From: Laceyella putida
Lineage (GTDB): Bacteria > Bacillota > Bacilli > Thermoactinomycetales > Thermoactinomycetaceae
Length of the DNA: 64,000 nt
Reading direction: 5' to 3'
Assembly (NCBI RefSeq): GCF_042665195.1
Contig: NZ_JBHTBW010000015.1
Coordinates: 1-64,000, forward strand
This document shows positions 61,683 to 64,000 of the stretch, piece after piece; within the stretch, counting starts at the first letter, position 1, and each line of letters starts with the position of its first letter. The notes beneath the pieces were generated by a model. The model had not been told where the DNA came from. It worked only from the letters and a program-made list of their open reading frames with translations, and searched no databases. A program made the translations under genes and the position numbers.

Positions 61683-62714
61683 TTATTCTTTTTCATAGAG
61701 CATGCTCAACCGTCTAGAGAAATCTTTTGCTAAAAAATCAAGAATTCCAATGACACGGCCGTAATCCATTCGCGTCGGTCCGAGTACACCTATGGTTCCA
61801 ACCGGTTTGCCGTTTATCATATAAGAAGCTGAGATCACGCTGCAGTCTTGCACGGCTTCTAAATCGTTCTCATATCCTATTCGCACCTGTACGCCATCAG
61901 CTTTTGGCTTTAGCAGTTGAATCAGCGCCTCATTCGCCTCTACGAGATCCAAGAGCGATTTCATCTTATCCACATCGCGAAACTCCGGCTGTTCCAAAAT
62001 GCGTGTCGTCCCACTCGTATAGACTCGGTCTTCCTGTTCCGTCTGCAATAGCTGAACGGTCAGATCCGTCAACTTTTCAAAGTGGTCGACATGCCGCTGA
62101 AGTTCTTCCGTCAACTCCCGCGCCACAATCTGATCCAACTTGGACATCGGGGCACCGCTGAGGCGATGGTTCAAGAGATTCACCATCTTCTCCAGCGTGG
62201 TCCACGGAATGTCTTCCGGCAACAGAATGCGCTGCTGGTGAACATGTCCCGTATCCGTCACCATGATGGAGACGGCAAGACGGTCGTACAACGGGATGAT
62301 GTGCAGATGTTTCAATCGACTCTCTGATAAATTTGGACCCAAAATGAAGGTCATGCAATTGGTCAAATAAGCAAGGATTGAATTCATATGCTTAATCGCT
62401 TGCTCGACATGATCCACTTTCAAAGCATAAAACTCATGCAATGCCAGCAAGTCTTCTTTTGACCACATATATGGTTTTAAGAGATGATCAACGTAGAAAC
62501 GATACCCTTTTTGCGAAGGTATTCGGCCGGCAGATGTATGTGGCTGCTCCAAAAAACCCATCTCTTCCAAATCAGCCATCTCATTGCGGATGGTCGCCGC
62601 GCTCACATCGACCCCCTTCTTCTTGGACACGGTGCGTGAGCCGACAGGTTCTGCTGAGATAATATAATCGTCGATAATTGCCCAGAGAATCCGTTTTTGG
62701 CGCTCGGTTAACAT
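61683..62714 (-). CDS. hrcA: Heat-inducible repressor HrcA
   Basis: A 343-residue repressor that binds CIRCE. The N-terminal winged helix is TERQKRILWAIIDDYI through SAATIRNEMADLEEMGFL. The remaining GAF-like and dimerisation regions end with GTIGVLGPTRMDYGRVIGIL. It is the first gene of the operon, preceded by CIRCE, so it represses itself along with the chaperone genes. Confidence 0.97.
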   Translation of the reverse strand: MLTERQKRILWAIIDDYIISAEPVGSRTVSKKKGVDVSAATIRNEMADLEEMGFLEQPHTSAGRIPSQKGYRFYVDHLLKPYMWSKEDLLALHEFYALKVDHVEQAIKHMNSILAYLTNCMTFILGPNLSESRLKHLHIIPLYDRLAVSIMVTDTGHVHQQRILLPEDIPWTTLEKMVNLLNHRLSGAPMSKLDQIVARELTEELQRHVDHFEKLTDLTVQLLQTEQEDRVYTSGTTRILEQPEFRDVDKMKSLLDLVEANEALIQLLKPKADGVQVRIGYENDLEAVQDCSVISASYMINGKPVGTIGVLGPTRMDYGRVIGILDFLAKDFSRRLSMLYEKE

Positions 62715-62730
62715 CTGCCTCCCCTCCTTG

Positions 62731-62757
62731 TTAGCACTCCTTATGGTCGAGTGCTAA
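62731..62757. promoter_or_regulatory. CIRCE operator
   Basis: A perfect TTAGCACTC-N9-GAGTGCTAA inverted repeat lies 17 bases upstream of the hrcA ATG, at about +6 of the predicted transcript. HrcA binding here should repress the whole operon. Confidence 0.98.
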
Positions 62758-62769
62758 AATACTAATTTA

Positions 62770-62798
62770 AAATTACCAAAGGGGCGAATTGATGTCAA
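62770..62798 (-). promoter_or_regulatory. Sigma-A promoter of the hrcA operon
   Basis: TTGACA and TAATTT on the minus strand, 17 bases apart, directly upstream of CIRCE and just after the hemW stop. Confidence 0.85.
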
Positions 62799-62807
62799 TC
62801 TATCCAT

Positions 62808-63959
62808 TCATAAATCAATGCTCCCTAAAAAATCAGCAAACACGTCATTGCCAAATATCAATCCTTTTTCCGTCAAACGATAGCGGTCGCCGTTCAAATC
62901 AAGCAGCCCTTTCGTCAGCAGTCGCGTCAGGACCGAGCCAAACACTTGCTCCAGCTCCACACCATACAAACGCTGAAATTTGTCCCGGCTCACCCCCTCC
63001 ATCAAACGCAGACCCAAGATCATAAAGTTCTCCATCTCTTCCGTGCGGCTGACCGGGTAACTTTCGGCGATGGGGAGTTCGTTCCGCTCCAGTCGCTGAA
63101 CATATTCTTTTACGCCCTTGATGTTGGCGTGGCGGCGTTTTTGCACATACCCATGAGCCCCTGTTCCAAAACCATAATACTCTTCGTTTAGCCAATAAGT
63201 CAGATTATGGCGGCTTTCTCGACCCGGCTTGGAAAAATTGCTCACTTCGTACTGCGCATATCCTTGTTCCGCGAGATAGGAACGAGTCAATTGGTACATT
63301 GCCAACTCCGCATCTTCAGACGGCAACGGCAATTCTTTCCGTTCGTGCAAATGGTGAAACAAGGTTCCTTCTTCCACTTTCAGGCTATAGCAGGAGAAAT
63401 GTTCCGGCGCCAGGGCGACCGCTTGCCGCAATGTCTCTTCCATATCACTCACCGTCTGGGTAGGCAGCCCAAACATCAGGTCAAGCGACAGATTGGCAAA
63501 GCCTGCTTCCCGCGCCAACTCCACCCCTCGTTTGATCTCCTCCACTCCATGGATGCGTCCAATCCGCTCAAGCAAATCAGGGCGGAAGGTTTGCGCTCCA
63601 AAGCTGATCCGGTTAATCCCACCCGCCCGCATCACGCGGAGCAACTCGGGACCTGTCGTTCCCGGATTGGCTTCAATGGTAAATTCGATCGACTCATCCC
63701 AGAGAGGGAAATAGCGGCGGATGCTGGACAAGAGGCGATCCATCTGCCGGGGTGTCAACACCGTCGGTGTTCCTCCGCCGATAAAAATGGAGCGAATGGC
63801 TCCAGGGGGGACGGCAGACACGGTTAAGGCCATTTCTTGATCAAGCGCGGCCAAATAATCATCCACCGGCTGACCATCCACCACATAGGCCGTAAAATCG
63901 CAGTAATGACATTTGTTTGTGCAAAACGGTATATGGATATAGACGGCTTGGGGAGCCAT
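62808..63959 (-). CDS. hemW: Radical-SAM heme chaperone HemW
   Basis: A 383-residue HemW (formerly annotated coproporphyrinogen oxidase-like). The radical-SAM motif is C13, C17 and C20 in PFCTNKCHYC; FIGGGTPTVL and LSLDLMFGLPTQT follow. A fourth Cys after the triad, found in true HemN, is absent, which fits HemW. AAGGAGG precedes the ATG. It precedes the hrcA operon, as in B. subtilis. Confidence 0.95.
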   Translation of the reverse strand: MAPQAVYIHIPFCTNKCHYCDFTAYVVDGQPVDDYLAALDQEMALTVSAVPPGAIRSIFIGGGTPTVLTPRQMDRLLSSIRRYFPLWDESIEFTIEANPGTTGPELLRVMRAGGINRISFGAQTFRPDLLERIGRIHGVEEIKRGVELAREAGFANLSLDLMFGLPTQTVSDMEETLRQAVALAPEHFSCYSLKVEEGTLFHHLHERKELPLPSEDAELAMYQLTRSYLAEQGYAQYEVSNFSKPGRESRHNLTYWLNEEYYGFGTGAHGYVQKRRHANIKGVKEYVQRLERNELPIAESYPVSRTEEMENFMILGLRLMEGVSRDKFQRLYGVELEQVFGSVLTRLLTKGLLDLNGDRYRLTEKGLIFGNDVFADFLGSIDL

Positions 63960-64000
63960 AAAGTTTCCTCCTTGTCAAAAACATGGTCAAAAAAGCCGCA

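Noticed and set aside
1..64000. CRISPR arrays, tRNA or rRNA genes, prophage
   Set aside because: No spaced repeats, cloverleaf-like segments, rRNA blocks or phage genes were seen.

Overview
The window is part of a chromosome of an endospore-forming member of the Bacillales. Spore genes (yqfC, yqfD, an alpha/beta SASP, a YhcN/YlaJ lipoprotein, a SpoVE/FtsW paralogue) sit within a block that closely follows the Bacillus subtilis order hemW-hrcA-grpE-dnaK-dnaJ-prmA-yqeU-yqeV-yqeW-rpsU-yqeY-nfeD-floA-yqfC-yqfD-phoH-pgpH-ybeY-dgkA-cdd-era-yqzL-recO-glyQS-ccpN-yqfL-dnaG-sigA-trmK-nif3. The balanced base composition, frequent GTG/TTG starts and the gene complement would fit a thermophilic family such as Thermoactinomycetaceae; that placement is inference. 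Nearly all genes lie on the minus strand.

Layout. 0.1-4.7 kb: small membrane and cell-division genes, an orphan peptide-binding lipoprotein, a GpsB/DivIVA protein, a spore lipoprotein and a YugP-type zinc peptidase. 4.9-7.5 kb: divergent rodA and ftsW/spoVE-like genes. 7.5-10.4 kb: a TPP-riboswitch-controlled thiazole operon (tenI-thiO-thiS-thiG). 10.4-16.4 kb: accessory genes (GNAT, 2Fe-2S ferredoxin, DedA, cysteine hydrolase, M42 peptidase, a secreted TIM-barrel-like protein, a shortened SGNH hydrolase). 16.4-18.8 kb: RNase P RNA of A-type layout, then nif3 and trmK. 18.9-24.2 kb: M1 peptidase, HPPD, GNAT, an IS605-like element remnant and acyl-CoA dehydrogenase. 24.2-32 kb: sigA, dnaG, pyruvate phosphate dikinase with its regulatory kinase/phosphorylase, and ccpN. 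32-37.7 kb: sugar-isomerase-like protein, Imm26-like protein, a frameshifted GNAT, and glyQS behind a T-box. 38-49 kb: the conserved recO-to-rpsU block. 49.4-55.3 kb: HIT, Na/Pi symporter, deoC, NUDIX, VOC and the RNA-modification genes mtaB and rsmE. 55.3-64 kb: prmA and the HrcA/CIRCE-controlled heat-shock operon, then hemW.

The most unusual feature is an archaeal-like (group III) chaperonin gene between hrcA and grpE, so HrcA and CIRCE should place this second chaperonin under the same control as DnaK-DnaJ-GrpE. Other notable features are the A-type RNase P RNA, an ncRNA-rich IS605 remnant lying between a gene and its terminator, a possible small ORF overlapping the start of dnaG, coding regions without a canonical start codon (ccpN and an SGNH hydrolase), a long structured leader before rpsU, and the ppdK-regulator-ccpN gluconeogenesis cluster.
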